Shown: positions 21,167-31,461 of the stretch, in pieces | Layout of the letters: every line of letters begins with the position of its first letter | Position numbering within the stretch: position 1 is the first letter of the stretch | From: Emiliania huxleyi CCMP1516 | Taxonomy: Eukaryota > Haptophyta > Isochrysidales > Noelaerhabdaceae | DNA length: 64,000 nucleotides | Direction of reading: 5' to 3' | NCBI RefSeq assembly: GCF_000372725.1 | Contig: NW_005201249.1 | Coordinates: 125,820 to 189,819 of the forward strand | Notes under the pieces: generated by a model | The model's database searches: none | Told to the model about the DNA's origin: nothing | The model's input: only the letters and a program-made list of their open reading frames with translations | Translations under genes and position numbers: made by a program

Positions 21167-22309
21167 ATGAGCGCGGCTCAAGTGTCCGACTGGCGCGCGT
21201 TTCTGCGGGGCTACCAAGACATTCGACAAACGTTTGCAGACCCACAAGCCCGTGCGCTCTTTATGCAGTGCGCCGAGCGACTGCATCAGACGATTGTTGA
21301 CTGGCTCCAGCGCGAGGCAGAGGTGACGCCGTTCCTCGAGCGGGTTTATCCCAGCACCCGCAAAGCCGACTTTGAGGCAGCATTTCCCAGCCAATTTACC
21401 GTCTACTCGCAGTCGCTCGTCGAGCGCTTTGCTGCCAATGCCATCCGCATCATGCTCGACGCCGCAGATTTTGCGACGGTGGGGCCACCTCGCGGGACGT
21501 GGCACGCGCCCACCGAGTCGGATCCGTCATCGTACTACCACGCGGGACGGCTGCACTCTCTCGCTCTCGACATGCACTGCGCCCTCACGCGCTCGACGCG
21601 AGTCCCGGCCGACCTCGACAGCGGCTTCGTGCTCTTTATGGGTGATTCAGGCAGCTCAACCCGACAGGGCCGGGCGCTCCGCGACCGCAACGGCGCAGAG
21701 TACGGGTGGGCGCAAACAACAGTGTGCGAGGTCTGCCAGGTGGCCACTACAAGCCGGTGCAGTGGGTGCGACGCTGCGTATTTTTGCAGCAAGGCGTGCC
21801 AGCGCGCTGCCTGGCCAAAGCACCGTGTCGTGTGTAAGACGCTTCGGACTTCGGGATCCGGCATCGACAAGCTGACTGAGACAGCAAGTGCGCTCTCCCT
21901 CGCCGAGCCGAGCGATCCCACCGCCGCGGCCGACGAGCCAGAGCCGTTGGACCTATCGGTGCTCGCAGCCGAGCTTGGCGAGCGCAAACTCGACCAGTCG
22001 ATGTTCACGTCTGAGGACTTCGCAATCTGCCTGGGCACGCCGGGCGAGCTACGCCAGCTGCAGATGATCCAACCTCGCCCACGCTACGTTGAGAGGTACC
22101 TCGAGAAGCGGTGGAAACTACTCAAGAAGGACCTCCGCTTTGCCAACGCAGTCGAGCTGCTCAGGCAGGAGGCGTTGCTGCCACCGGTTCTCTCGGTCGG
22201 CACCGGCGGCTACCGTGTGGTTGGGGGGAGCATCGTGATGGTCATGCCCGCGGGCGTGCTGTTTCAGACGCACTTGGGATGGATGGCGCCAGAGCGGGTG
22301 AAGCGGTGA
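21167..22309 (+). CDS. MYND zinc-finger protein
   Basis: 380 residues from ATG 21167; the frame is open further upstream but without an ATG. The MYND finger is complete between C187 and C223: CEVCQ...CSGCDAAYFCSKACQ...WPKHRVVC, giving the C-x2-C, C-x2-C, YC-x3-C, H-x3-C zinc ligands. MYND fingers bind proline-rich peptides and often sit in methyltransferases or scaffolds; no SET domain is visible here. The N-terminal 180 residues are helical (RAFLRGYQDIRQTFADPQ) and the C-terminal 100 residues include RPRYVERYLEKRWKLLKKDL. No intron is needed. Confidence 0.8.
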   Translation: MSAAQVSDWRAFLRGYQDIRQTFADPQARALFMQCAERLHQTIVDWLQREAEVTPFLERVYPSTRKADFEAAFPSQFTVYSQSLVERFAANAIRIMLDAADFATVGPPRGTWHAPTESDPSSYYHAGRLHSLALDMHCALTRSTRVPADLDSGFVLFMGDSGSSTRQGRALRDRNGAEYGWAQTTVCEVCQVATTSRCSGCDAAYFCSKACQRAAWPKHRVVCKTLRTSGSGIDKLTETASALSLAEPSDPTAAADEPEPLDLSVLAAELGERKLDQSMFTSEDFAICLGTPGELRQLQMIQPRPRYVERYLEKRWKLLKKDLRFANAVELLRQEALLPPVLSVGTGGYRVVGGSIVMVMPAGVLFQTHLGWMAPERVKR

Positions 22310-23301
22310 ACGCCCGCGGGCGTGAACATACACATCACGGTTGCGCGCGGTTGCGCCGGGATTGCGCGAGGCCCGAGGCGCGCTCGAGGCTCAGGCTGGC
22401 GGGGCTGGCCATCTGTCGGCACTTCCCCCTGGCGCCTAAGCTGTCCGCGCGTGACAGATCGGGCCACATGTGGCATGTACGCGCACTCCCCGCGCGCCCC
22501 ACACGCCCAAGGTTGCCCAAGGCCTTGGTGTGTTCCGCTACCTTCCGGGCTCCCACTCCTGACGTCCACTTGTGACAGCGCGCGCGTGGCGCAAGAGCAA
22601 GGTGCAAGCTTGAAGGCGCAAGCCCTAAGAGCTCAGTGCCGCGTTTGTTTCATGTTGGGACACTGATCTGGGTTGATTTCTTACACCTGCGCTGCTAAAA
22701 TAAACCGCTTCGCTGTCCCTGTCGCCGATCTCGGTCGTCGGTGTCTCCGTCGTCAGGGGGGTTGCTTCCCCAGCGCCCAGGGATTTAAATTAGTACATAG
22801 TACTTCGCCCTCATCTCTCGACCGTGGGCGGACGAACCTAGGGTGGATGAGGTGTGGAGGAAGACGCAAGTTGCCCGAAGGGCCGCTAAAGCCGTAGCTG
22901 CGCGCTCCAAAGGGGCGCGAGTCGCCGAGCCGTTGGGCTGGCGAGCTACTTTGTGAAAACTGTCGCAATAACACTCTGTTACTGACAGCCGGTGCCGGCA
23001 CGCGCGAGCAGACGCCAGACCGGTGCTCTGCTGAAATTCGTTTCGTGAGTCCGGTCGTTTCGTCCCCTCTCCGCCCGCGCTGTCACCTGTCTTGTCTCTT
23101 GTGTGTGCTTTTGGTTGAAAGGCGAGCGGAGAGGCGAGACCGAGAGGGCGGTCACACGCCCCGGAGTGCGGAGATGGGCGAGAGATGGATGCGCCGCGCA
23201 CATGAGGGGGGCCGCGTAGACGGTAGAGAGAGAGTATAGTGTGTAGAGAGAGAGTATTCCTGTATTCGTGATCTCGACGTGTCCTCTCTAGCGCATAATA
23301 T
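22310..23301. other. Intergenic region between convergent genes
   Basis: About 1 kb between the MYND stop and the ShKT gene end. I see only chance frames. GA-rich repeats (gagagagagtat) lie at 23224-23262. Confidence 0.4.
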
Positions 23302-25214
23302 TCAATATACCCGGTGAAAGCTGAATGCGGTGAATCCTCTCTCTCGATAACGCGCGCACATGCGGTTGCATACGCGCTCATGCGTCATGGCAACGCCCCT
23401 ACACCCTACCAAAGAAACCAAACGCGAGAGAGTCAGAGATTGAATATGGGCCTGGTGATCAGCCCGCCCCCCACGCGCCACGGCCCGAGAGACACGGTGC
23501 CGCCTTACCCGCAAACTAAACACAAGAGGCCCCGTCCAACTCGCCACCCACCATCGGCATATGCAGACTGCGAGCCGCGGGTCCCCGCACTCGCCTTGCG
23601 CTCGGCCTCCGAAGCGCCTCCGGCGGGCGGCGGACGAGCGGGCGGTGCTCATAGCTCGTCCTTCCCGCCGTCGATGCCTACACTCCGGCAAAGCGTCGGG
23701 TGACCTCGTGCTGTCTCGGGTGTGGTGTGACTCGGCGGCCTCGCTGCCCGTCCGGTAGAAGCGCTCCAGCTGCGAGCAAAGCCCGCACGCCGACGGGCAC
23801 GTGACCAGCATGTGCGCCTCGTTCTTCTCGCACTCGCCGTCCTTGGCCCAGTCCTTGCACGCCGCCTCCTTGTCCTCGCAGACGTTGGAGCACACGCCGC
23901 AGGTGACGGGGCACTCCTTGTTCATCATGCCGGGGTTGACGAGGCACTGGTCGTCCATCGCCTGTCCACGCTCCGGCCCGTGAAGAGAGGACCCCCCCCC
24001 CCCCCTTCCCCCCCTTCCCCCGACTCTTGCAGCCCCCTCACCCAGATGGCGCACGACGTGGTGTTGAAGTCCTTGCACGGGCCGCGGTCCTGCTCACGAG
24101 ATGCGGCGGCGTGAACGGCGGGGAGGTCCCTTCCTCTCTCGCGGAGGCGCCACGCGCCTCGCAGACGGAGCACGAGTTCGGGCACTTGAGCAGCATGTGG
24201 CCTGCATTCTTGGAGCACTCCTCCATTGAGGACCAGCCGGGGCAGTCGTTCTCCTGGAGGGGGAGGGAGGTCCGAGTCCGCTCCCGCGCCGAGGGAGCAG
24301 CCAAAGCCAGGCGTGTGGTGGGCGACCGGGGGAGATGTGGCCGAGGGAATCGGCGAGGGGCGCGGCAGAGGAGGAGCGGTGAGGCGGTGTGCGGGGGTTG
24401 TGTGCGGGTGCTGGTATCGAGGCGAGGCGTGAGGCGGGCAGCCGCCCTCCTTGTCCTTGCACATGGGCTTGCACACGCCGCACGAGACGGCGCAGTTGAG
24501 GTACATGTACCACGGGTTCGTCTCGCACGCGCCCTCCTTGTACCAGTGGTTGCAGTCGTCGTGCAGGTCGGAGCACACGGGGTTGCACAGCCCGCAGGCG
24601 GTGGGGCACTCCTGGGCGGTGAGCGAGGGCGGCGGTGAGGGAGGGCTGGCGGCGAGGGCGGGGCGAGCGAGGGGAGCGGAGGTGTGGGGGGCGGCTGTGC
24701 TGTGAGAGCCAGCATGCGAGTGGGAGGCGGGAAAGGGCAGTCGAGAGGGCGGTGGCGTGTGTGCCTTCTTCATGTAATCGGGCGACTTTTCGCACTCGCC
24801 GCTCTTGGCCCAGGCCTCGCAGTGCGACTCCATGTCGCCGCACGCGTGGCTGCGACGGGGTCGGGGCCATGAATCAGGGTGCGGGCGGTGCGGGCGGCGT
24901 GGGCGGTGCGCCGACGTTTGAGAGGCCGAGAGGGCAAGAGGCGCTGGTGCGACGAGGAGGAGGGAGGCGGCGATGTACACAGTGGTGTGTAGCGAGCGGC
25001 GAGCATGGGAGTGGTCTCTCCGCCACCGCGGCGCTCTCCACCTGCAGACACCACAAGTGTGCGGGCACAGGTTCTTGACAGCGTCCGCGTTGTCGCCCTC
25101 GCACTCGCCGTTCTTGCCCCAGTTAGCGCACGAGCTGTCACGGTCGTTGCAGTAGCCCTTCGCCGCGGCAGCAGTTATGGTTAGGCTGAATGTCAGTGCC
25201 TTGAGCACGGTCAT
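23302..25214 (-). CDS. Secreted protein with about six ShKT (six-cysteine) domains, at least six exons
   Basis: ATG 25214 starts a signal peptide (MTVLKALTFSLTITAAAAKG). ShKT domains follow the rule C-x-D...C..W...GECE...C..TCGxC. Exon 1 (25214-25042) has the first domain, ending LCPHTCGVC. Exon 2 (24849-24765) has CGDMESHCEAWAKSGECE, completed in exon 3 (from 24611) by ECPTACGLC; exon 3 also has a full third domain (CSDLHDDCNHWYKEGACE ... CAVSCGVC) and starts a fourth. Exon 4 is 24253-24158 (ENDCPGWSS ... CPNSCSVCE), exon 5 is 24089-24042 (GPCKDFNTTSCAIW) and exon 6 starts at 23961 (CPVTCGVC and one more full domain ending CPSACGLC). Introns after exons 1 and 5 are GT-AG; those after exons 2 and 4 are GC-AG. 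The exon 3 donor and the last exon after about 23760 are unresolved. ShKT domains occur in secreted enzymes, channel-blocking peptides and prolyl hydroxylases; no catalytic domain is seen. Confidence 0.75.
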
Positions 25215-25422
25215 GTCTGGGCTGTTCGCGGCGGCGGCGATGTGTCACCACCAACTGTCTTCCAACGTTGGGCAGTTATCCTGTCTGCTATTTAGCGCAG
25301 TCCAGCTGCTCGGTGTGAACGAAGCGCTCCCCCATCCCTCGTCTGGGTTTGTCTGTTTTCTTTCTGAACGAAGCGCTCCATGTCAAGAACGGAATCGTCA
25401 AAATTTGCTCGTGGAAAGCCAG

Positions 25423-25686
25423 GGCGGAATCGCGCGGCAAACCAAGAGAATCATCTTCAACGTCGCCAAAGAGGTCCTCGGCAGCCCGAGCGCCGTCGAC
25501 CGCACCGACTACGGCACAGCCTCCGGCAGCGCCCGGGGCTTCGTCCAGCACCACTCGCAACAGCTCTCGCGCGCCGCCGTCTGTGGCGACGCGCAAAACA
25601 TCAACAACGCTGCTCGCAACATGCGTGTCGCGCACTCATTCATGACCGGTCTCAATGCCCCACCCCCCTGCGCGCGGGCCTTCTAG
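25423..25686 (+). CDS. Orphan exon-like ORF, possible DNA-binding helix
   Basis: After a possible acceptor (AAAGCCAG) the frame reads GGIARQTKRIIFNVAKEV and about 60 further residues to a TAG. The ARQTKRIIFNV segment resembles helix-turn-helix starts of some DDE transposases, but nothing else supports that. No ATG opens the frame. It may be a transposon remnant. Confidence 0.25.
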   Translation, partial: GGIARQTKRIIFNVAKEVLGSPSAVDRTDYGTASGSARGFVQHHSQQLSRAAVCGDAQNINNAARNMRVAHSFMTGLNAPPPCARAF

Positions 25687-25703
25687 GCCCGCGGGTAGTC
25701 TCC

Positions 25704-25802
25704 CCCATTCCCAGGGCCTCCAGGGCTCGCACCTCAACCTCTCACAGACCAGCGCATAGCGCCATAGGACGTATTTTCTTCTCATAACAAGGCTGTGAAC
25801 AG
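25704..25802 (-). repeat. 99-bp dispersed repeat, copy B (inverted relative to copy A)
   Basis: Reverse complement of 16035-16133 with only a few differences. It lies in the intergenic region downstream of the orphan ORF. Confidence 0.75.
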
Positions 25803-26439
25803 AGTTCGTACACCGAGCAGCAAGGGAGCTCCGCAACTCGAGATCCCTCGATAGTTCACGCGGAGTCGGCTGGGGCTATACCAGACAGGCAGTTATCCGT
25901 GGAGGATTTGTGGCGAAGGAGGAAGTTCTTTTTCTTCAGTGTCCACCTACCAACCTACGCTGTCAGGTACTAATTTTTGGCAGTCCGAGCAGTTCTCGGC
26001 AGCAGTTATCCGGACCGACTCCGCTGTGAAAGATCTGTCGATTGTGGGCGTTCCAGGAGGTCCAAACTCTGTCCGTTTTCTTCTTCAGAGCACACCCGCT
26101 TTCGGAGTCAGCTGCGCTACGCTATTACACCCAGCTCCCAGTCGCCAGTGCGCGGACGTGTTGCGTGTCGACTCGCTCGCCGGTGTGGTACACAGCTTGT
26201 CTCTTTTAATCGCTTGAACACGGAGAGTGATTCTAAGATCGGGTCGTAGCTGGTGTGACTAGACAAGCGCTGGCGCAGCGCCACAAAGGAGGTGCGGTGT
26301 TCTTCTCAATGACAGCTAAATAAAAGAAGGTCTGTGTGACTATACGTTCGAGCGAGCGCCATTTTCTCCTACACACAAGAGCGTGCAGCGCAAGAGGAGT
26401 GCAAACGAACGCCGCCATATACGGGGAGTCGTGTCTGAG
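25803..26439. other. Intergenic region
   Basis: No gene recognised in about 640 bp. A degenerate repeat of ggcagttatcc occurs near 25888 and 26001. It precedes the 3' end of the F-box/ankyrin gene. Confidence 0.35.
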
Positions 26440-28404
26440 TCATTCAGACCGATGGACCACGCAATGCTCAGGAAACTGCGCCACGAGAAGTTCCAGCAAG
26501 TCCAAACCAGCAGGCGTGACACTGCCAGCCTCGCATAGCAGCCGCACGACCTCAGCATAGCGGCGTTGGCGGTTGCCAGGCGGGGTGCTGCTCAGGCGCT
26601 GCTGGGCAATTGTCCGCGCGGTGTTGCCGTTGGTGTTCTGCTTGTTGGGATTCGCGCCACACTCGAGGAGACGCCGTACCACCTCGACACTCCCCTCAAA
26701 GGCTGCGCCCATCAGTGCGGTCCAGCCGATGTAGTTCTGCAAATCGAGGGACGCGCCGTGCCGCAGTAGCATGTCGACCAAAGGCAACCGCCCGCCGCTT
26801 GCGGCGCACAGCAAGAGCGTTCCTCCCGCGCCGTCTTCATCGTCCAATCTGGCGTCGGCATGCCCTCCAGTGTGAAGCCACGCCATCGTCGTCAAGCTAT
26901 CGCCCTTCGCGGCTGCATCCCACACCTCATCGGGCAGCTCCATCCTGGCCTGGCCCCTCCTCCCGCGCAGAAAGGGCAAAGTCTCTGCGAGGCGACGCAT
27001 GGGACCCATCAAAGTCCCCATGGCGAGGTTCGAGCATGAGGAACGGTGCCACTCCTCTGCAGCAGACGGGAGAAAGGCCCGATGGAGAGAATCGAGTGCT
27101 TCGGAGATGTCAGTGACATCGCAAATCACGAGCGCGACGTTTCCCAGGCGCGAGCGGAGATGTTGGGTCACATGGCACTCGTCACATCCCGAAGGCGTCC
27201 AAGTGCAGCTGTCACAGGCGACCACCAGCTCCTGCAACGTGCTCACGCGTTGAAAGACATCTAGGCAGTCGATCGGCAAATCCTCGCTAGAGTCGATGTG
27301 GAGATAGATGGCCTCGATCTTGGTGTTGGCTGCCGTAAGCGCAAGGCGATTAAAATCGTCCTCGTCGGGGCGACCAATCCCCAACCTGAGCCGGCGCAAG
27401 TTGGGCAAGAGCCCTTGCCCAAAGGCAGAGACGACATCATCGAGCGCTGGATAGAACGAGCTTGGGAAGTCCAAGTTGCGCAACTTGGCACGAACCGCTG
27501 CCGGCCAGCTCGCCACAAGCTCCCCGAGGAAGTCCGGGGGAGGGATTACCTGCCCGTTGTCCAATTGCATAGAGATCAAGCCTGGCTGGTCGGCCGGATC
27601 GAACAGCAAGATTGAGGAGTTGTTTCCATACTGGACGTACACGTCGCCAAGCAGGTGCAAATGCAGCACCGACCGCTGCACGTGGCGGCGGACCCAGTCG
27701 CGGCATTGCATTGCCCGCACCCGCTGCGCTTCGGGAGTCGGCTCCATGTTGATGAACTTGTCCATGCCGGGTGCGAGCAGAGTCGTCAGTGAAGGCCACT
27801 CCGCATTGACGACGGCGGAAAGCTGGGCGCAGGTGACCGAAGTGGCGCGGCGTGCGGCGGCGGCGGCGACGGGGCCCCTCAGCCCGGAGTCCTTGACTGG
27901 CTCGATCAGGAGGGTCTCCACCCAGCTCTTGTCCGAGATGGCTGCGGCGTGTGCCGGCAGCAGAGGGAGAGCGCCCTCCTCGACGCACTGCCGTGCCCCA
28001 TAGTTCCCTTGGCCGCCTAGCGCCGCACGAGTAGGCACCACTCTACTCGGGATCATCTCCACGTTCGCGACCACCACAATCGAGCGGTACAGATCGGGGT
28101 GCTCCAACACGCATCTCCGGATGGACGCGGAGACCCCCGTCAGGACGCCCGCCCGCAACCAGCGCGGCAGGTGCAGCAGGACCAGGCGCACCAGATCCTC
28201 GTCGGAGAGGACGGCGTCGATGGCCTCAGCCGTCAATTCCGTGAGGCTTGCGGGGCGCAACGCAAGAGGGCGGCTCTCTCCGTCGACGAGCACACCCACG
28301 CGGCCCGCGAGCGCGTCAAAGGCCTCGGACACCTTGCCCCGGCAGCCATTGAGATCCGGACGGGAAAGCAGCGAGTGCACGCGAACCGAGTTGCCGACCC
28401 GCAT
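26440..28404 (-). CDS. F-box-like/ankyrin protein with N-terminal RP-LNG module
   Basis: 654 residues from ATG 28404; an upstream GTG in frame is unlikely as start. Residues 1-55 form the module VRVHSLLSRPDLNGCRGKV ... RPLALRPASL, which is also present in the 6.2 kb ankyrin gene and the 50 kb kinase. Residues about 60-110 (DEDLVRLVLLHLPRWLRAGV ... RRCVLEHPDLYRSI) look like an F-box. The middle is Leu-rich (NLRRLRLGIGRPDEDDFNRL), possibly divergent leucine-rich repeats. Residues about 515-630 are three ankyrin repeats (GGTLLLCAASGGRLPLVDML, GWTALMGAAFEGSVEVVRRL). It could be the substrate-binding part of an SCF ubiquitin ligase, which is inferred. No intron is needed. Confidence 0.75.
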   Translation of the reverse strand: MRVGNSVRVHSLLSRPDLNGCRGKVSEAFDALAGRVGVLVDGESRPLALRPASLTELTAEAIDAVLSDEDLVRLVLLHLPRWLRAGVLTGVSASIRRCVLEHPDLYRSIVVVANVEMIPSRVVPTRAALGGQGNYGARQCVEEGALPLLPAHAAAISDKSWVETLLIEPVKDSGLRGPVAAAAARRATSVTCAQLSAVVNAEWPSLTTLLAPGMDKFINMEPTPEAQRVRAMQCRDWVRRHVQRSVLHLHLLGDVYVQYGNNSSILLFDPADQPGLISMQLDNGQVIPPPDFLGELVASWPAAVRAKLRNLDFPSSFYPALDDVVSAFGQGLLPNLRRLRLGIGRPDEDDFNRLALTAANTKIEAIYLHIDSSEDLPIDCLDVFQRVSTLQELVVACDSCTWTPSGCDECHVTQHLRSRLGNVALVICDVTDISEALDSLHRAFLPSAAEEWHRSSCSNLAMGTLMGPMRRLAETLPFLRGRRGQARMELPDEVWDAAAKGDSLTTMAWLHTGGHADARLDDEDGAGGTLLLCAASGGRLPLVDMLLRHGASLDLQNYIGWTALMGAAFEGSVEVVRRLLECGANPNKQNTNGNTARTIAQQRLSSTPPGNRQRRYAEVVRLLCEAGSVTPAGLDLLELLVAQFPEHCVVHRSE

Positions 28405-29017
28405 TGGCGACGCTAGACGCAGGCGCGTTTCACGCCGCGCGCCTGCTGGCGACACCTCGGTGTCGTGCGAGGGAGCGAACGGGCTCGCATCTACGCGCGA
28501 CCCTCTTCACAGAACCCGGTTCTCGGTGGCATTTAGTGGGTTGGCGAAAAGGGGGGGAGAGCCCAATGTGCTAGTGTGCGGGTCGGTCGGTGTCTGCCAG
28601 CCTCCTAGGTGCTAGGACCTTAGCAGTAAGCGGCCGGCGGGGCGAAGGGGGAGTCGGGGGGGGAGGGGGTATGGTCCTGTCGGCGCGAGGCTTGGTCTGT
28701 CAGCAGGCGGGGGGGTATGGTCTTGAGGAGGCTCGGATGATTACACCATACCTGTTTCCCAGCAAAAAGTCCGAACCCTGGGGTGAACAAAGCAGAGAAA
28801 AAACCCGCGGGTGTGTCCAAATTGCAAAATTTCAATCGCCCATCCCTCCCCCTTACGCCCCCCCCCTTGGTCTGTTTTCTGTCTTTCTTTGTTTTTCAAA
28901 TAGTTTAACGCACAGGAACCGACGGGCACGGGACTGGCGCGCACTGGCCGACTAAACACAGGTAAACCACGGAGCCGCCCGCCAAGGACAATGATAAGAG
29001 TCAGAGTGTGCACAGTA
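28405..29017. other. Intergenic region, G-rich
   Basis: Holds the promoter of the F-box/ankyrin gene and the 3' flank of the OPR-RAP gene. G-rich stretches lie at 28647-28672 and 28707-28718. The block at about 28885-28950 (tttttcaaatagttt ... gggcacgggactggcgcgcactgg) shares the motif of the 36.7 kb element family. Confidence 0.45.
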
Positions 29018-31080
29018 CTACAAGCCCAACAGCGGGGCGACCGCCCCCTGCAGGTAGGTTTGCCGCTCCTTGGCCGTCGCGAAGCCGTTCCACTCGTAGA
29101 ATGGAACGCTGATCACCCTCCAGCCAGCCGCCGCGAGGAGGCGTCGCTTGAGCAACGTTGGCCCATTGGGTCTGCGCATGCCCAGGCCCTCGGGCAGCAG
29201 GAAGTGATAGGGGCCGTCCACCTCGACCGCGAGGCGTGATGAGGGCAGCGCCAGGTCGAGCGAGTAGCCGGTGCGCGGCTCGAGATGCTCCTCCTCGAAG
29301 CCGTGCTGGACGGCGGCGAGGGCAATCGCGACAGAGCGCTGTAAGCGCGAGATCGTAACTTCGGTGCCTTGCATGGCGTCGCAGCAGAGCTTGCGTTGGG
29401 ACTCGGAGAGGAGGTGCTGCTGCCCGTCTGCTCCTCGCTCAAGGGAGAGCCAGAGCTGCCACTGGTGCAGCTGAGAGCGGGCTTCCTCGCTCCGTATCGA
29501 GGGATCCCGCGCGAGCGAGTCGCTGATCACGCGCGAGCAGACGGCAAGCAGCGCCCGGTGATAATAGTCTACCGTCGCATACGCCCACACCGTGTTGGCT
29601 AGGTCCTGGGGGTTGAAGCGATCCAGCCCGCTCCGCACCGCCGCCTCCGCCACCGCCGCGTACAGCGCGTCCGCAGCCACGCCCGCCGTCGCATACGCCC
29701 ACACCGTGTTGGCTAGGTCCTGGGGGTTGAAGCGATCCAGCCCGCTCCGCACCGCCGCCTCCGCCACCGCCGCGTACAGCGCGTCCGCAGCCACGCCCGC
29801 CGTCGCATACGCCCACACCGTGTTGGCTAGGTCCTGGGGGTTGAAGCGATCCAGCCCGCTCCGCACCGCCGCCTCCGCCACCGCCGCGTACAGCGTGTCC
29901 GCAGCCACGCCCGCCGTCGCATACGCCCACACCGTGTTGGCCAGGTTCTGAGGGTTGAAGCCAGCCAGCCCGCTCCGCACCGCCGCCTCCGCCACCGCCG
30001 CGTACAGCGTCTCCGGACCGCTGCCACGCCCGCCGTCGCATACGCCCACACCGTGTTGGCCAGCTCCTGCGGCTTGAAGCGATCCAGCCCGCCACGCACC
30101 GCCGCCTCCGCCACCGCCGCGTACAGCGCGTCCGCAGCCACGCCCGCCGTCGCATACGCCCACACCGTGTTGGCCAGGTTCTGAGGGGTGAAGCCAGCCA
30201 GCCCGCTCCGCGCCGCCGCCTCCGCCACCGCTACGAACAACGGGTACGCCACCCGCGCTTGCAGGCCGCACTTTGCAACGCCGTGAGACACGTTGGCCAG
30301 CTCGCGTGCTCGGCACGAAGAAACAAGGTCGAGCGTGCGGTGCACTAGCTGCTCAAGCTGCTCCTCGTGCCGCCGCTCGACGCGCTGCTTGCCCAGTTTG
30401 TTCCACAGGTTCGCAGCGTGGATGTGGTTCAAGCTCGCGCTGTGGGCAGCAAAGAGCGCGAGCAGCTCAATGGCGCCGCTGGCATGCGAGATCTGGCCGT
30501 TGATCTGCTTAGCATTGAGCTGACCGCCGGCAGCAGAGCGGTTAGACGCGAGGCGCTCATTGCGCGTTGGTGCGTCGCAGTTTCCCTGCTCGTCGCATCC
30601 TTGCGCACCGTGCATCGGCGGTCCCACCCGGCGACCGCTGTGCTGAGGCTGCCCCTCGCCGCGTTGGTCGTCGCGCCGGTCATCGCGCGGATCGTGCCAG
30701 TCGCGCTCGCGTTGGCCTCTGCCCTGATCGTCGTAGCCGCGCCGCTCGTCATGCCGCCCGTCATGATGCGGCCGTCGCAAGCCTCGCCAAGGCTCGTCGC
30801 GCCATCGCTCAGCGGGGGCGTGTGGCTCAGCGTGCCATCGCTGCTCGCGCCCACTGCACCAAGCGTCGCTGCAGCCGCACCGCTCATCTTGCCGCCCGTC
30901 ATGGTGCGGCCATTGCTCGCCTTGCCAACGCTCATCGCGCCGTCGCAGCTCATCCCGACGCGGCTCATCGCGCGATCGCGACCGCCGTCGCGGCTCGCCC
31001 CGCCATCGCCAATATTCGCGTCCGCACTCGGCGCGCCGTTGCTCATCACGCCAGCGACCCTCCTCGCTCCCATCTGACAT
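29018..31080 (-). CDS. OPR-repeat protein with C-terminal RAP domain, interrupted by a 5-nt insertion
   Basis: ATG 31080 opens an Arg/Asp/His-rich N-terminus (about 200 residues), then helical sequence and a run of 38-residue octotricopeptide repeats with the signature QxLANTVWAYATAGVAADALYAAVAEAAVRSGLDRFN. The C-terminus is a RAP domain near 29060-29250: LAVEVDGPYHFLLPEG ... LLKRRLLAAAGWRVISVPFYEW. OPR-RAP proteins (TBC2 type) bind specific organelle mRNAs in plastid or mitochondrion. Six repeats lie on DNA units starting at 29591, 29705, 29819, 29933, 30052 and 30166: all are 114 bp apart except one step of 119 bp. The extra 5 nt (about 30010-30025) shift the frame, so repeats upstream and downstream are in different frames. 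This may be an assembly error, a polymorphism or real inactivation. Confidence 0.8.
29591..30279 (-). repeat. 114-bp tandem repeat (OPR-coding)
   Basis: Six near-identical 114-bp units, each one 38-residue OPR repeat. One junction (29933 to 30052) has 119 bp. The high DNA identity points to recent expansion or gene conversion. Confidence 0.9.
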
Positions 31081-31461
31081 TTCTCATTTGTGACACTTCT
31101 TCTACTTCGTGGAAAAATTCATATTGGCCATCGGAAAAGGAATTTCCTTCTTCGCGAACCAGATGATGTGGCTCGCCCCGCGCCCTGTGTGATCGTTCGA
31201 GTAGTAGGAATATGGGATCGAAAAGAGAGATTTTTAGCAATTTGTTTTTGGAATGGGGAAAACAGAAAGAGCCACATACATTGGAAATACGCGACGAGGG
31301 AAGGAGCTGGACTTTTTGCTGAGATCAACCGGGGTTTTTATGTACCTTTGTTTGTACCATGGCGCCATTCCCTTGTAGTGCTGTGGGAGATAGGAGAACT
31401 CGGGTTTTTTCTTTTCTCCAACGCAGCATTAGGGGCGGCGATCATCGACCTCCGCTCGCCG

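Noticed and set aside
22785..23381. 198-codon minus-strand ORF
   Set aside because: Composition is not coding-like and no motif is present; it overlaps GA-rich repeats.
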